A stretch of DNA of 64,000 nucleotides from Rhodoferax sp. (GTDB taxonomy: Bacteria > Pseudomonadota > Gammaproteobacteria > Burkholderiales > Burkholderiaceae_C): contig JACKLL010000010.1 of NCBI GenBank assembly GCA_024235935.1, forward strand, positions 62,001 through 126,000, given 5' to 3'. Positions 1-8,778 of the stretch are shown here, piece by piece; position 1 is the stretch's first letter, and the number at the start of each line of letters is the position of its first letter. Made by a program: the position numbers and the translations under genes. Below the pieces are notes generated by a model. It worked only from the letters and a program-made list of their open reading frames with translations, was not told where the DNA came from and did no database searches.

Positions 1-663
1 GGCACCCTGCGCGCGCAGCAGCGCCGCCTGCTCGGGCTTGCGCACGATGTTCACCAGTGCGATGCCATCCTTCAGGCAGATGCGGTTGAGCATCTGCCCC
101 AGGTTGGACGCAGCCGCGGTATGCACCAGCGCCTTGTGCCCCTCGCGCTTCATGGTCTCGACCATGCCCAGCGCGGTGAGCGGGTTGACGAAGCAGGAAG
201 CACCGTCCGCCGCCGTGGCGCCCGGCGGCAGCACCAGACATTGCTGGGCCTTGACGCAGCGATGCTGCGCGTACATCGCGCCACCAATCACCGCCACCGT
301 CTTGCCCAGCAGCGCCTGCGCGGCAGCAGAATGGCCCGCCTTGATCACCACACCAGCGCCCTCGTTGCCCACCGGCATCGACGCGTCGACGCGGCCGGCC
401 ATGGCTCGCATCAGCTTTTCCGGCACGCGGGCGGTCAGCACCGGACGCGCTGGCGTGCCCGTGACCTTGGCCGTGTCCATGTCGGCCGCGCCGAACAGCA
501 GGCCCAGGTCCGACGGGTTGATGGGCGTGGCCTCGATACGCACCAGCACCTCGTCGGCCGTCGGCTCGGGGATCTGCACGTCTTGCAGCGAGACTTCGAG
601 CTCGCCACTGGCGCGGATCAGGGAGCGCAGTTGCAGGCTGGTGGGTGTGGTGTCTGTGGTCAT
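1..663 (-). CDS. MDR-family alcohol dehydrogenase / quinone oxidoreductase (3' end outside window)
   Basis: The first 221 codons of a medium-chain dehydrogenase/reductase are visible, and the gene continues beyond base 1. The N-terminal part has the GroES-like pattern of zinc-independent quinone oxidoreductases (IEATPINPSDLG, then VGNEGAGVV), followed by the start of a nucleotide-binding domain (VHTAAASNLGQ). Family knowledge: these are cytosolic NAD(P)H-dependent oxidoreductases acting on quinones, enals or alcohols. The substrate cannot be read from the sequence. The start is the ATG at 661-663, where the protein begins MTTDTTPTSLQLRSL. It is divergent from the defence island and probably marks the conserved chromosomal flank of that island. 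Confidence 0.8.
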   Translation of the reverse strand, partial: MTTDTTPTSLQLRSLIRASGELEVSLQDVQIPEPTADEVLVRIEATPINPSDLGLLFGAADMDTAKVTGTPARPVLTARVPEKLMRAMAGRVDASMPVGNEGAGVVIKAGHSAAAQALLGKTVAVIGGAMYAQHRCVKAQQCLVLPPGATAADGASCFVNPLTALGMVETMKREGHKALVHTAAASNLGQMLNRICLKDGIALVNIVRKPEQAALLRAQGA

Positions 664-980
664 GGAGGCTCCTTCTCGGCTTTGGGCAATCGACGAGTCT
701 AGTTGGATGGGAGCCACCGCATACGCTGATGGATCATCTCCTCATGGAAGGTAGGGGTGCGCGGGGCGCGGGGCGCGGTGCGCGGTGCGCAAGCCTGATT
801 CACCGCACGATCGGGGCCGCGCCATGCTATGCCATGCTGCCGCAGCCTGCGCTCAGGTAGCCGACGCCCTGGTGGCCCTTTGCGCCACGTTGCTTGAAGT
901 GGTCCCAAGCTGGCGAGTCAGGACGTCCGCCCTTGATTCACCGACGATAATCCGCCCAAAAAGCGTCCGGGGAGTTCGTC
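664..980. other. 317-bp divergent intergenic region
   Basis: This gap separates the leftward oxidoreductase from the rightward NYN gene. No convincing ORF was found in it. It holds a short GC-only stretch of degenerate GCGCGG units around 756-788, and a ribosome-binding site GGGGAG at about 969-974 for the gene at 981. A GATAAT hexamer at 946-951 could be a -10 element, but no good -35 lies at the right distance. Confidence 0.5.
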
Positions 981-1898
981 ATGACACAGGTCTCGCAGAC
1001 AGAGTCTCACGTTGCAGTACTGGTGGACTGCGACAACACCGTACCGGAAGTGCTCGAACACGCCTTGCGCGTCGTCGCACAATTCGGCCGTGTAGTCATG
1101 CGTCGCGGCTATGGCAACCACCACACGTTGATGAATCGTTGGCAGGAAGCGATGGTGCGCCTCGCCTTTACGCCGTGCCTGCAGTACCAGTACGCGGCCG
1201 GCAAGAACACGTCCGACATTGCGCTGGCGCTCGATGCCATCGAGGCCATCGAGGCCATGTTCGACAAACGCGCAGACACCTTTTGCCTGGTCACCAGCGA
1301 CTCGGACTTCGCCTATCTATGCCGCAAACTGCGCGAGCGTGGTGCCACGGTCTATATCGTGGGGGAACCCAAGTCCCCGGAGGCTTTGCGCAACGCCAGC
1401 GACCAGTTTTTCGAGTGGTCGAGGCCAGAGGCTTCAGGCACGATCGAGCCAGACACCGACCGCACGTCCGCGCCCGCACCCGACAAGCGCGATGAACCCA
1501 CCAAATCGGATTCCGCAAAACCTGTCGTCAAGCGCCGACCGAGGTTCGTGGTCGATGCGGTTGCACTGCTGACCGGCGAAGCAACGGACGGCAAGATTGG
1601 CCTGGGCCCGCTCGGCCAGTACCTCAAACGATCAGACCCGTCGTTTTCACCACGAGCTTATGGCCATTCCGGTCTCCTTGACATGATTCGCACCTACGTG
1701 TTGATTCCGTTTGAGTACGGTGCCATCGATTTCGCTTCATGCCAATATCGGGAAGTTTGCAAATTTCGACAAGCGCAGAGAATCGCTACAGGGAGAAGAA
1801 AAAATGGATACGAGGACGCTTTCCGAGCGAGATATCTGCACGAAATTCATCACGCCCGCGATTCAGCAGGCTGGATGGGGGCAGCATCAGTTCCGTGA
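981..1898 (+). CDS. NYN (LabA/DUF88-like) nuclease-fold protein with C-terminal OST-HTH/LOTUS domain
   Basis: Residues 10-150 match the NYN/PIN-like fold: VDCDN with acidic residues D16 and D18, KNTSDIALALDA, and LVTSDSDFAYL. Such proteins bind or cut RNA with a metal centre. Residues about 190-250 resemble an OST-HTH/LOTUS RNA-binding domain (DPSFSPRAYGHSGLLDMI). A charged linker joins the two. The start ATG has GGGGAG 6 bases upstream. Odd: after residue about 240 the sequence no longer looks like LOTUS and the frame runs 95 bases into hsdR. The natural C-terminus may therefore have been lost when the hsd locus was joined here. The domain call is firm, the cellular role is unknown, and the C-terminal tail is doubtful. 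Confidence 0.75.
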   Translation: MTQVSQTESHVAVLVDCDNTVPEVLEHALRVVAQFGRVVMRRGYGNHHTLMNRWQEAMVRLAFTPCLQYQYAAGKNTSDIALALDAIEAIEAMFDKRADTFCLVTSDSDFAYLCRKLRERGATVYIVGEPKSPEALRNASDQFFEWSRPEASGTIEPDTDRTSAPAPDKRDEPTKSDSAKPVVKRRPRFVVDAVALLTGEATDGKIGLGPLGQYLKRSDPSFSPRAYGHSGLLDMIRTYVLIPFEYGAIDFASCQYREVCKFRQAQRIATGRRKNGYEDAFRARYLHEIHHARDSAGWMGAASVP

Positions 1899-4221
1899 GG
1901 AAGTCGGCCTTACTGACGGCCGGGTCATGGTGCGCGGCAAACTTGCGGCTCGCATCCAGAACCCGGAGGTCAAGGGCGGCCCAAAGCGTGCCGACTTTGT
2001 GCTTTACGCAAGATCAAACGTACCCATCGCTGTCGTTGAAGCCAAGCAGGCCAAGCATTCAGTTGGTCATGGCATGCAGCAGGCCTTGGCGTATGCCGAA
2101 ATGCTGGATGCGCCCTTTGCCATCAGCAGCAATGGCGAAGGATTTTTGATTCACGACCGGACCGGCCTTACACAGCCTGTTGAGCGCGAGCTTCAGCTGG
2201 ATGCCTTCCCTACCCTGGACGAACTCTGGCCGCTCTACCAGCAATGGAAAGGGCTGGCCGCGCCCGCTGCGGTGAAGCTCATTGAGCAACCGTTCCACAC
2301 CGACGGCAGTGGTCGAGAACCTCGCTACTACCAACGCGTCGCAATCAACCGCGCAATCGAAGCGGTGGCCAAAGGGCAGCAGCGCGTATTGCTCGTCATG
2401 GCCACGGGCACTGGAAAGACCTATACCGCCTTCCAGATCATTTGGCGCCTTTGGAAAGCCAAAGCCAAGAAGCGCATCTTGTTTTTGGCTGACCGCAATA
2501 TCCTGGTTGACCAGACCATGCAGCAAGACTTCGCCCCTTTTGGCGAAGTGATGCACAAGATCACCAACCGAGAGATCAAGAAAAACTACGAAATCTATCT
2601 GGCTCTGTACCAAGCCGTCACGGGCAAGGAAGAGTGGAAGCAGATATACCGCCAGTTTCCGGCCGATTTCTTTGATCTGATCGTCATTGATGAATGCCAC
2701 AGAGGCAGTGCCGCAGAGGATTCTGCCTGGCGCGAAGTGCTCGATTACTTTACCGCCGCCGCTCACTTGGGACTGACTGCCACGCCCAAAGAAACCAAGG
2801 ATGTGAGCAACACCAACTACTTCGGTGAACCCGTCTACACATACTCGCTCAAGCAAGGAATCGAAGACGGTTTCTTGGCCCCGTACAAAGTAATTCGCAT
2901 TGCCACTGATGTCGATGCCGTGGGCTACACGCCTGAGAAAGGCAAGGTCGACAAACTTGGCCAGGCTGTCGAGCAGCGCCCGTACAACACCAAGGATTTC
3001 GACCGGAACCTGGTGCTGGAGAAGCGCACCAAGCTGGTCGCCAGCAGAGTCTGGGAATACCTCAAAGCCACCGATCCGATGGCCAAGACCATCGTCTTTT
3101 GTGACGACCAAGACCATGCCGAGCGCATGCGCCAGGAGCTGGTCAAGCTGATCCCTGCGGCGGCCAGCAATCGCCGCTATGTGATGCGCATCACCGGGGA
3201 TGACAACGAAGGCAAGGCGCAGCTCTCGTACTTCATTGACAACGACGAGCCTTACCCCGTCATCGCAACCACCTCCAAGCTGCTCACCACAGGTGTGGAT
3301 GCCAAGACCTGCAAGCTCATTGTGCTGGATCAGACCATCAACTCAATCAGCGAGTTCAAGCAAATCATTGGGCGAGGTACCCGCTTGCGCGAGGACTACC
3401 AAAAGCTCTACTTCACCATCATGGACTTCAAGGGCGCCACGCGGTTGTTCGCCGACCCTGACTTTGATGGGGACCCTGTGGTGATCTATGAACCCAAGCC
3501 TGATGAGCCAGTCGTTCCGCCAGATGACATTGACCCCCCTGGCATCGGAGAACCCGAACCACCACCCTATGGCCCCCTGCCGGGCGGTGGTGGTGAAACG
3601 CCCCCTGGTGGCGGCGAAGGCCGGGTCAAGTATGTGATTGATGATGTGAACGTGCGCATTGCTGTTGAGCGATCGCAATACCTAGACGTCGACGGGAAGC
3701 TCATCACCGAGGACTACCGCGTCTTGCTCAGGGACGATATCAAGAGAACCCTGCAAGCCGAGTTCGGCACGCTGACCGACTTCCTACGCAGGTGGAACGG
3801 CGCCGAGCGAAAACAAGCTGTGCTCTCAGAACTGGCCGAACACGGCATACCGTTGGAGATCCTGCAGCAAGCTGTGGTCAACGGAAAGGAGCTGGATGCC
3901 TTCGACCTGGTAGCCCATGTCGCCTTCGACCAAAATCCGCTCACCCGCAGAGAGCGCGCCAACAATGTAAAGAAACGCAACGTGTTCGGAAAGTACGGCG
4001 AGCAAGCGCGAGCTGTTCTCGAGACTCTGCTCGAAAAATTCGCCGACCATGGCGTGCAAGACATCGAAGACGCCAAGGTGCTGGAGCTGCCTCCCTTTGA
4101 CCAGTTTGGCAGCAAGACACAAATCCGGCGTGGCATTTTTGGCAGCATCGAACAATACACTCAAGCGGTGAATGAGCTCGAAAATGCGATCTACGATAGC
4201 GCTGAACAAAAGCAGGCCTGA
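1804..4221 (+). CDS. hsdR: Type I restriction endonuclease subunit R
   Basis: HsdR is the ATP-driven translocase and endonuclease of a type I restriction system, working with HsdM and HsdS. Visible in order: a PD-(D/E)xK nuclease core (D64, then E79-A-K81), Walker A MATGTGKT at residues 199-206, a DECH box at 296-299, helicase C motifs including IGRGTRLRED, a Pro/Gly-rich linker at about 569-609, and a C-terminal domain for docking to HsdM. The length of 805 aa is usual for the EcoKI-like branch. The frame is open from 1711, but ATG 1804 is chosen because AGGGAGAA lies just upstream and the protein then begins MDTRTLSERDICTKF, as in relatives. It overlaps the NYN frame by 95 bases and hsdM follows after 35 bases. 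All catalytic motifs look intact. Confidence 0.95.
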   Translation: MDTRTLSERDICTKFITPAIQQAGWGQHQFREEVGLTDGRVMVRGKLAARIQNPEVKGGPKRADFVLYARSNVPIAVVEAKQAKHSVGHGMQQALAYAEMLDAPFAISSNGEGFLIHDRTGLTQPVERELQLDAFPTLDELWPLYQQWKGLAAPAAVKLIEQPFHTDGSGREPRYYQRVAINRAIEAVAKGQQRVLLVMATGTGKTYTAFQIIWRLWKAKAKKRILFLADRNILVDQTMQQDFAPFGEVMHKITNREIKKNYEIYLALYQAVTGKEEWKQIYRQFPADFFDLIVIDECHRGSAAEDSAWREVLDYFTAAAHLGLTATPKETKDVSNTNYFGEPVYTYSLKQGIEDGFLAPYKVIRIATDVDAVGYTPEKGKVDKLGQAVEQRPYNTKDFDRNLVLEKRTKLVASRVWEYLKATDPMAKTIVFCDDQDHAERMRQELVKLIPAAASNRRYVMRITGDDNEGKAQLSYFIDNDEPYPVIATTSKLLTTGVDAKTCKLIVLDQTINSISEFKQIIGRGTRLREDYQKLYFTIMDFKGATRLFADPDFDGDPVVIYEPKPDEPVVPPDDIDPPGIGEPEPPPYGPLPGGGGETPPGGGEGRVKYVIDDVNVRIAVERSQYLDVDGKLITEDYRVLLRDDIKRTLQAEFGTLTDFLRRWNGAERKQAVLSELAEHGIPLEILQQAVVNGKELDAFDLVAHVAFDQNPLTRRERANNVKKRNVFGKYGEQARAVLETLLEKFADHGVQDIEDAKVLELPPFDQFGSKTQIRRGIFGSIEQYTQAVNELENAIYDSAEQKQA

Positions 4222-4256
4222 TCCTTCATCTGGCCCATGAACACGAAAAAAAATCA

Positions 4257-6092
4257 ATGAATCTCAGCAGCACCATCAAGTCTATCCAAGACATTATGCG
4301 TAAGGACGACGGCGTCGACGGCGACGCCCAGCGCCTGGGCCAGCTCACCTGGATGCTCTTTCTCAAGGTCTTCGACCAGCGCGAGCAAGAGTGGGAAGAC
4401 GACGCCAAAGCCGACGGGAAAAAATATAAATCGCCTCTGCCCGAAGACCTCCGTTGGCGCAACTGGGCGGCCTACATCACCGGCACCGATGGCAAGAAGA
4501 TGCCGCAGATCGCTGCCAGCGAGATCATTGGTTTTGTCAACAACCAGCTGTTCCCCTTGCTCAAAGATTTGAGCATCGCCGGCAATGCCGATGCCAAAAC
4601 CAAAGCGCGGCACAAGGTGATCCGCAGCGTCTTTGAAGACGCCAATAACTACATGAAGTCCGGTACCCAGCTGCTCGCCGTGATCGAGAAGCTGGAAGAA
4701 GCCATCAACTTCGACGACTTCACCGTCCGCGCCAACCTGGGCGATGTGTACGAACAGCTGCTCAATGACCTGCGCGGCGCTGGCAACGCGGGCGAGTTCT
4801 ACACGCCGCGCGCCATCACCCAGTTCATGGCTGACCGCCTGAACCCCAGCCTCGCGAAGCGTGAAACCGTCATGGACCCGGCCTGCGGCACCGGCGGCTT
4901 CCTCACGGCGGCCATCGACCACTTCCGCCACCAGATCACCGGCAAGTCCAGCCCCGTCGACCAGGCGGCCATCGAAGGCTTGATCCGCGGCATTGAAAAG
5001 AAGCAGCTGCCTCACCTGCTGTGCACCACCAACATGCTGCTGCACGGCATCGACGTGCCCAGCCAGATCGAACGCAAGAACACCTTGGGCGTGGGCTGGA
5101 ACGAATGGCGTGTGCAAGACAAGGTGGACTGCATCATCACAAACCCCCCGTTCGGTGGCTATGAAGACGACGGCGTGGGCAGCGACTACCCGGCCGACCT
5201 GCGCACGCGCGAGACGGCCGACATGTTCATGGCCCTCATCGTCAAGAAGCTGCTCAAGGAAAATGGCCGCGCCGCCGTGGTGCTGCCCGACGGCTTTCTG
5301 TTTGGCGACGGCATCAAGGGCACGCTCAAGCGCATGTTGATGCGCGACTGCCATCTCCACACCATCGTGCGCCTGCCCAAGGGCGTGTTCGCGCCCTACA
5401 CCACCATCAAGACCAACCTGCTGTTCTTCACCAAAGGCCCGCAGGTGGACGACGGCACCGAGCGCTTCCGCACCGACACCATCTGGTTCTACGAACACCC
5501 CTACCCGCCGGGCTACAAGAGCTACAGCAAGACCAAGCCGATTCGCTTTGATGAGTTCAAACCCCTGCAAGACTGGTGGGGCAGCGAGGCCAACGGCTTT
5601 GCCGACCGGGAGGAAAACGAACGCGCCTGGAAGGTCGATTTCAAGGCCAAGCGCGAGCAGGCTGAAAGCCTGGCCCAGCCCCACTGGACCCGCGCCGAAC
5701 AGCTGAACAACCAGGCCAGCGCAGTCGAAGGCCAGATGCGCGCCCTGCGCGATTCCATCAAGGGCGTGACCGATCCACAGCAGCGCAAAGCGGCTGAAGA
5801 TGAAATTGAAACGCTGCGCCCGCAAACCGAAGGCCTGCGCCTGCAAGCCCGCGACGCTCAGGCCGCCGGCGACCGCATCTACTGGCCCATCTACAACCTG
5901 GACCTGAAGAACCCCAATTCACCAGACGAAGAAACCCACGATCCCGACGTGCTGCTGGAGAAGTACAAGACCCTGCTCGGCCAGATCCAGGAAACCGAAA
6001 ACCGCCTCAAGACGGAACTGGCCGCTGCGCTGGCGCACCACTTCAACGCCGAAGCCCCATTTGAGGAAGAGGCCAAGGAACCCCAGCCATGA
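4257..6092 (+). CDS. hsdM: Type I DNA methyltransferase subunit M
   Basis: HsdM is an N6-adenine methyltransferase that forms an M2S1 complex with HsdS and protects host sites. The N-terminal helical domain (residues 1-150) is followed by the SAM-binding motif DPACGTGGF (D207) and the catalytic motif NPPF at 296-299. The C-terminal part (about 460-530) is helical and charged, probably contacting HsdS. The 611-aa length is a little long but normal for this branch. ATG 4257 is taken as the start (MNLSSTIKSIQDIM). The region just upstream is A-rich without a strong Shine-Dalgarno, so coupling to hsdR is possible. The next gene begins inside the last codons (ATG 6089 overlaps the stop). Confidence 0.96.
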   Translation: MNLSSTIKSIQDIMRKDDGVDGDAQRLGQLTWMLFLKVFDQREQEWEDDAKADGKKYKSPLPEDLRWRNWAAYITGTDGKKMPQIAASEIIGFVNNQLFPLLKDLSIAGNADAKTKARHKVIRSVFEDANNYMKSGTQLLAVIEKLEEAINFDDFTVRANLGDVYEQLLNDLRGAGNAGEFYTPRAITQFMADRLNPSLAKRETVMDPACGTGGFLTAAIDHFRHQITGKSSPVDQAAIEGLIRGIEKKQLPHLLCTTNMLLHGIDVPSQIERKNTLGVGWNEWRVQDKVDCIITNPPFGGYEDDGVGSDYPADLRTRETADMFMALIVKKLLKENGRAAVVLPDGFLFGDGIKGTLKRMLMRDCHLHTIVRLPKGVFAPYTTIKTNLLFFTKGPQVDDGTERFRTDTIWFYEHPYPPGYKSYSKTKPIRFDEFKPLQDWWGSEANGFADREENERAWKVDFKAKREQAESLAQPHWTRAEQLNNQASAVEGQMRALRDSIKGVTDPQQRKAAEDEIETLRPQTEGLRLQARDAQAAGDRIYWPIYNLDLKNPNSPDEETHDPDVLLEKYKTLLGQIQETENRLKTELAAALAHHFNAEAPFEEEAKEPQP

Positions 6093-7141
6093 GCGGCAAG
6101 GCGGTAGAACCAGCCCCCCAGCTGCTGGGCGACATCCGGCAACTGATTGAGGGCGCGCGCCAGCAGGCCAGCGTTGCGCTCAACGCCTGCCAGACCGCGC
6201 TGTACTGGCACATTGGCCAGCGCATCCACACCGAACTGCTGGCCGGTGAGCGCGCGGCCTACGGCGCCCAGATTGTCGCGACGGTGTCGCGACAATTGGT
6301 GCAGGAGTACGGCCGCGGCTTCACCGAGAAGAACCTGCGGCGCATGGTGCAGTTTGCGCAGACCTACCCCGACGAAAACAATGTCGCCACACTGTGGCGA
6401 CATTTGAGCTGGTCCCACTTCAGGGAACTGCTGCCGCTGGACAAACCCCTGCAGCGCGACTTCTACGCCGAGATGGCGCGCATCGAAGGCTGGAGCGTGC
6501 GCACCTTGCGCGAGCGCATCGACGCCATGCTCTACGAACGCACGGCCCTGTCCCAGCAGCCCGATGCGCTGATCCAGCAAGAACTGGCTACCCTGCGCCA
6601 GACGGGCCAGCTCCAGCCCGCCCTGGTGCTCAAAGACCCCTACGTGCTCGACTTCCTGGGCCTGCAAGACCGCTACCTGGAAAAAGACCTGGAAGACGCC
6701 ATCCTGCGCGAGCTTGAAGGTTTTCTGCTGGAGCTTGGCGCCGGATTCAGCTTCGTGGCGCGGCAAAAGCGCATCCAGCTCGACCAGGACGACTTCTACA
6801 TCGACCTGCTGTTCTACAACCGCCGCCTCAAGCGCCTGGTGGCCATAGACTTGAAACTGGGCGATTTCAAGGCCGAATACAAGGGCCAGATGGAGCTGTA
6901 CCTGCGCTGGCTGGCCAAGCATGAGCAGGAGCCGGGCGAAGCGCCGCCCCTGGGCATCATCCTGTGCAGCGGCAACAAGAAGCGCGAGCAGATCGAACTG
7001 CTGGAGCTGGACGCCAGCGGCATCCACGTGGCCGAATACCTCACCGCCCTGCCGTCCAAGGAAGTGCTGCAGGCCAAGCTGAACCAGGCCGTCGCCGTGT
7101 CGCGTGCAAGGCTGGACAACCGCAGCGGGGACGAAGCCTGA
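6089..7141 (+). CDS. YhcG/DUF1016-family PD-(D/E)xK nuclease-fold protein
   Basis: A 350-aa protein with two parts typical of the YhcG (DUF1016) family. The N-terminal helical region (residues 15-140) contains ALYWHIGQRI and FTEKNLRRMVQFA. The C-terminal nuclease-like domain carries D239 in DFYIDLLFYN and D254-L-K256 in AIDLKLG, the expected metal-binding and lysine positions. It starts within the hsdM stop and ends one base into hsdS, so all three are translationally coupled. Family knowledge: such genes often ride in type I restriction operons, and relatives have been linked to Holliday-junction or recombination-type nuclease activity. Its contribution to restriction is not established. It could act on its own against phage DNA or modulate HsdR. 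Confidence 0.85.
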   Translation: MSGKAVEPAPQLLGDIRQLIEGARQQASVALNACQTALYWHIGQRIHTELLAGERAAYGAQIVATVSRQLVQEYGRGFTEKNLRRMVQFAQTYPDENNVATLWRHLSWSHFRELLPLDKPLQRDFYAEMARIEGWSVRTLRERIDAMLYERTALSQQPDALIQQELATLRQTGQLQPALVLKDPYVLDFLGLQDRYLEKDLEDAILRELEGFLLELGAGFSFVARQKRIQLDQDDFYIDLLFYNRRLKRLVAIDLKLGDFKAEYKGQMELYLRWLAKHEQEPGEAPPLGIILCSGNKKREQIELLELDASGIHVAEYLTALPSKEVLQAKLNQAVAVSRARLDNRSGDEA

Positions 7142-7908
7142 TGGACGCGCAGCAGTTTCTGGCCGAGTTCGGCCACATCGCGAATGCGCAGAACGGTGTT
7201 CCAAAGCTCCGCGAGTTGGTGCTGGTGCTCGCAATGCAGGGACGGTTGCTTCCGCAAGAGCCTGCTGAATCTGCCTCGTCATTGTTGGAAGCAATCCCAG
7301 CGCAGAAGCAGTCGCTCATCGCCTCTCGTGCCTTGCGCTCACCCAAACCTCTTCCGTTGATCGCAACCAACGACAAGTCGCATGTGATTCCAGGTAACTG
7401 GTGCTGGATCCGCTTTGGAGAAATTGCAACCCATAACTCGGGAAAAACTCTTGACTCCGTCCGCAACAGCGGAAAGCTCCGTGACTACATCACCACATCC
7501 AATCTCTACTGGGGTCGGTTTGATCTGAGCAACGTCAGGCAGATGCTGATTCGTGATGACGAGCTTGAAAAATGCACGGCGCGCAAGGGGGACCTCTTGA
7601 TTTGTGAGGGGGGCGAGGCGGGTAGAGCTGCTGTTTGGACAGACGATCGAGAGGTGTGCTTTCAGAACCACGTCCACCGGGCGCGCTTATTCGGTGGAAT
7701 CAATCCATTTTTTGTCTATCGCTTCTTCGAGAAGTTGAACATCACAGGTGAGATCAATGCTCACCGCAAGGGAATTGGCATCTCGAACATGTCCAGCAAA
7801 GCGCTGGCGATGATTGCGGTGCCACTGCCCCCGTTAGAAGAGCAATCTCGCATCGTCGCCAAAGTCGATGAACTGTATGCGTCCGGTGAACCCATCTTGA
7901 ACGGTTGA
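7141..7908 (+). pseudogene. hsdS: hsdS, 5' half (N-terminal target-recognition domain), truncated by IS66
   Basis: This is the first half of the specificity subunit, which tells HsdM and HsdR what sequence to bind. The native part is 7141-7874. It contains TRD1 (residues about 80-220, from IPGNWCWIRFGEI) and the central conserved helix PLPPLEEQSRIVAKVDEL. The frame then enters the IS and adds a few foreign codons before TGA 7906-7908, giving a 255-aa product. The start ATG overlaps the upstream stop (TGATG). Joining 7141-7874 to 10366-11608 restores one frame of 658 aa, VDEL running straight into MALCDQLE. Half-length HsdS products can dimerise and remain active in known type I systems, so this fragment may not be dead. 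Confidence 0.92.
7867..7874. repeat. 8-bp target-site duplication, left copy
   Basis: GATGAACT occurs immediately before the left end of the IS and again at 10358-10365 immediately after its right end. An 8-bp duplication is the usual mark of IS66-family transposition. It shows that the element arrived by transposition, with no later rearrangement between the ends. Confidence 0.95.
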
Positions 7909-7953
7909 CCGTCATCTCGCAAGATCGTGTGCACGCAACCAATCGTGGACACG

Positions 7954-8367
7954 ATGCTCAAAGATTCAGAGACTTCCAGGTACGCGGTGCGACGCACGCA
8001 CCGGACCTACACACGCAAGTTCAAGGCCGAACTGGTGGCCGCCTGCCAAGTGCCGGGGGCATCGATTGCCGCGATAGCCGGCGCCCACGCGATGAACGCC
8101 AACGTGTTGCACCGCTGGCTCAAGGAGCATGCGAGTAGCGGTTGCCATGGTCAGGCAGACAGCGGGAACATAAATCGATCCAGCGTGGCATTGCAGCACC
8201 AGCGGCTCCCGGCGTTCATTCCGGTGCAGCTGCCCACGCCTGGCCCAGGGTCAGAGGCGCAGGCTATCGAGGTTGATATCCGCAAAGGTGCATTGACGAT
8301 GCGCATCAAATGGCCTGCCTCGGCCGGCGCCGACTTCGCAAGCTGGGCTGCCAGTATCCTCAAATGA
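7954..8367 (+). CDS. tnpA: IS66 accessory protein TnpA (helix-turn-helix)
   Basis: The small first protein of IS66 elements (137 aa). A helix-turn-helix of the transposase-8 type is visible at residues 15-60 (YTRKFKAELVAACQVPGASI, then NANVLHRWLKEH). Family knowledge: it is needed with TnpB for full transposition of IS66 relatives, but its exact role is unclear. ATG 7954 is preferred; a GTG at 7927 in the same frame is an alternative. The stop overlaps the start of tnpB (AAATGA). Confidence 0.88.
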   Translation: MLKDSETSRYAVRRTHRTYTRKFKAELVAACQVPGASIAAIAGAHAMNANVLHRWLKEHASSGCHGQADSGNINRSSVALQHQRLPAFIPVQLPTPGPGSEAQAIEVDIRKGALTMRIKWPASAGADFASWAASILK

Positions 8368-8696
8368 TCCGCATTGACACGGCGTGGCTGGCAGCCGCGC
8401 CGATGGACATGCGCGCCGGAACTGATACCGCGCTTGCCAGGGTGGTTGCCGTGTTCGGTGCGGCACAGCCGCACACGGCGTACATCTTTGCGAACAAGCG
8501 TGCCAACCGGCTCAAGATCCTGGTGCACGACGGGTTCGGTATCTGGCTGGCCGCACGCCGGCTGCATCAAGGCAAGTTCATCTGGGTCTCGGGCGACGTT
8601 CCCACGGTCAGCCTGCAGCACGCCCAACTCGACGCCCTGGTGCTGGGCCTGCCGTGGCAGCGGCTGGGGCCACACGTTGTGATCTCCGTGGTGTGA
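8364..8696 (+). CDS. tnpB: IS66 accessory protein TnpB (Orf2)
   Basis: A 110-aa protein recognisable as IS66 Orf2/TnpB from PMDMRAGTDTALARV near the N-terminus, FANKRANRLKILVHDGFGIW in the middle and GKFIWV after it. It has no known catalytic motif. It starts at ATG 8364, overlapping the tnpA stop by 4 bases, so the two are translationally coupled. The length and position are standard for the family. Confidence 0.9.
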   Translation: MIRIDTAWLAAAPMDMRAGTDTALARVVAVFGAAQPHTAYIFANKRANRLKILVHDGFGIWLAARRLHQGKFIWVSGDVPTVSLQHAQLDALVLGLPWQRLGPHVVISVV

Positions 8697-8778
8697 ATCG
8701 TCGCAGTTCCGGACATCGGTCTGCAATTGGGGGATATGCCAATGCGCAAGTCGATCCGGCCTTGGCACACTATGGTTC

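Noticed and set aside
756..788. GCGCGG-rich short tandem units as a possible CRISPR or regulatory repeat
   Set aside because: The units are too short and irregular, with no spacers. They look like simple GC-rich sequence.
1711..1803. Longer hsdR start (31 extra codons)
   Set aside because: The added residues are not hsdR-like, and a good ribosome-binding site precedes the ATG at 1804.
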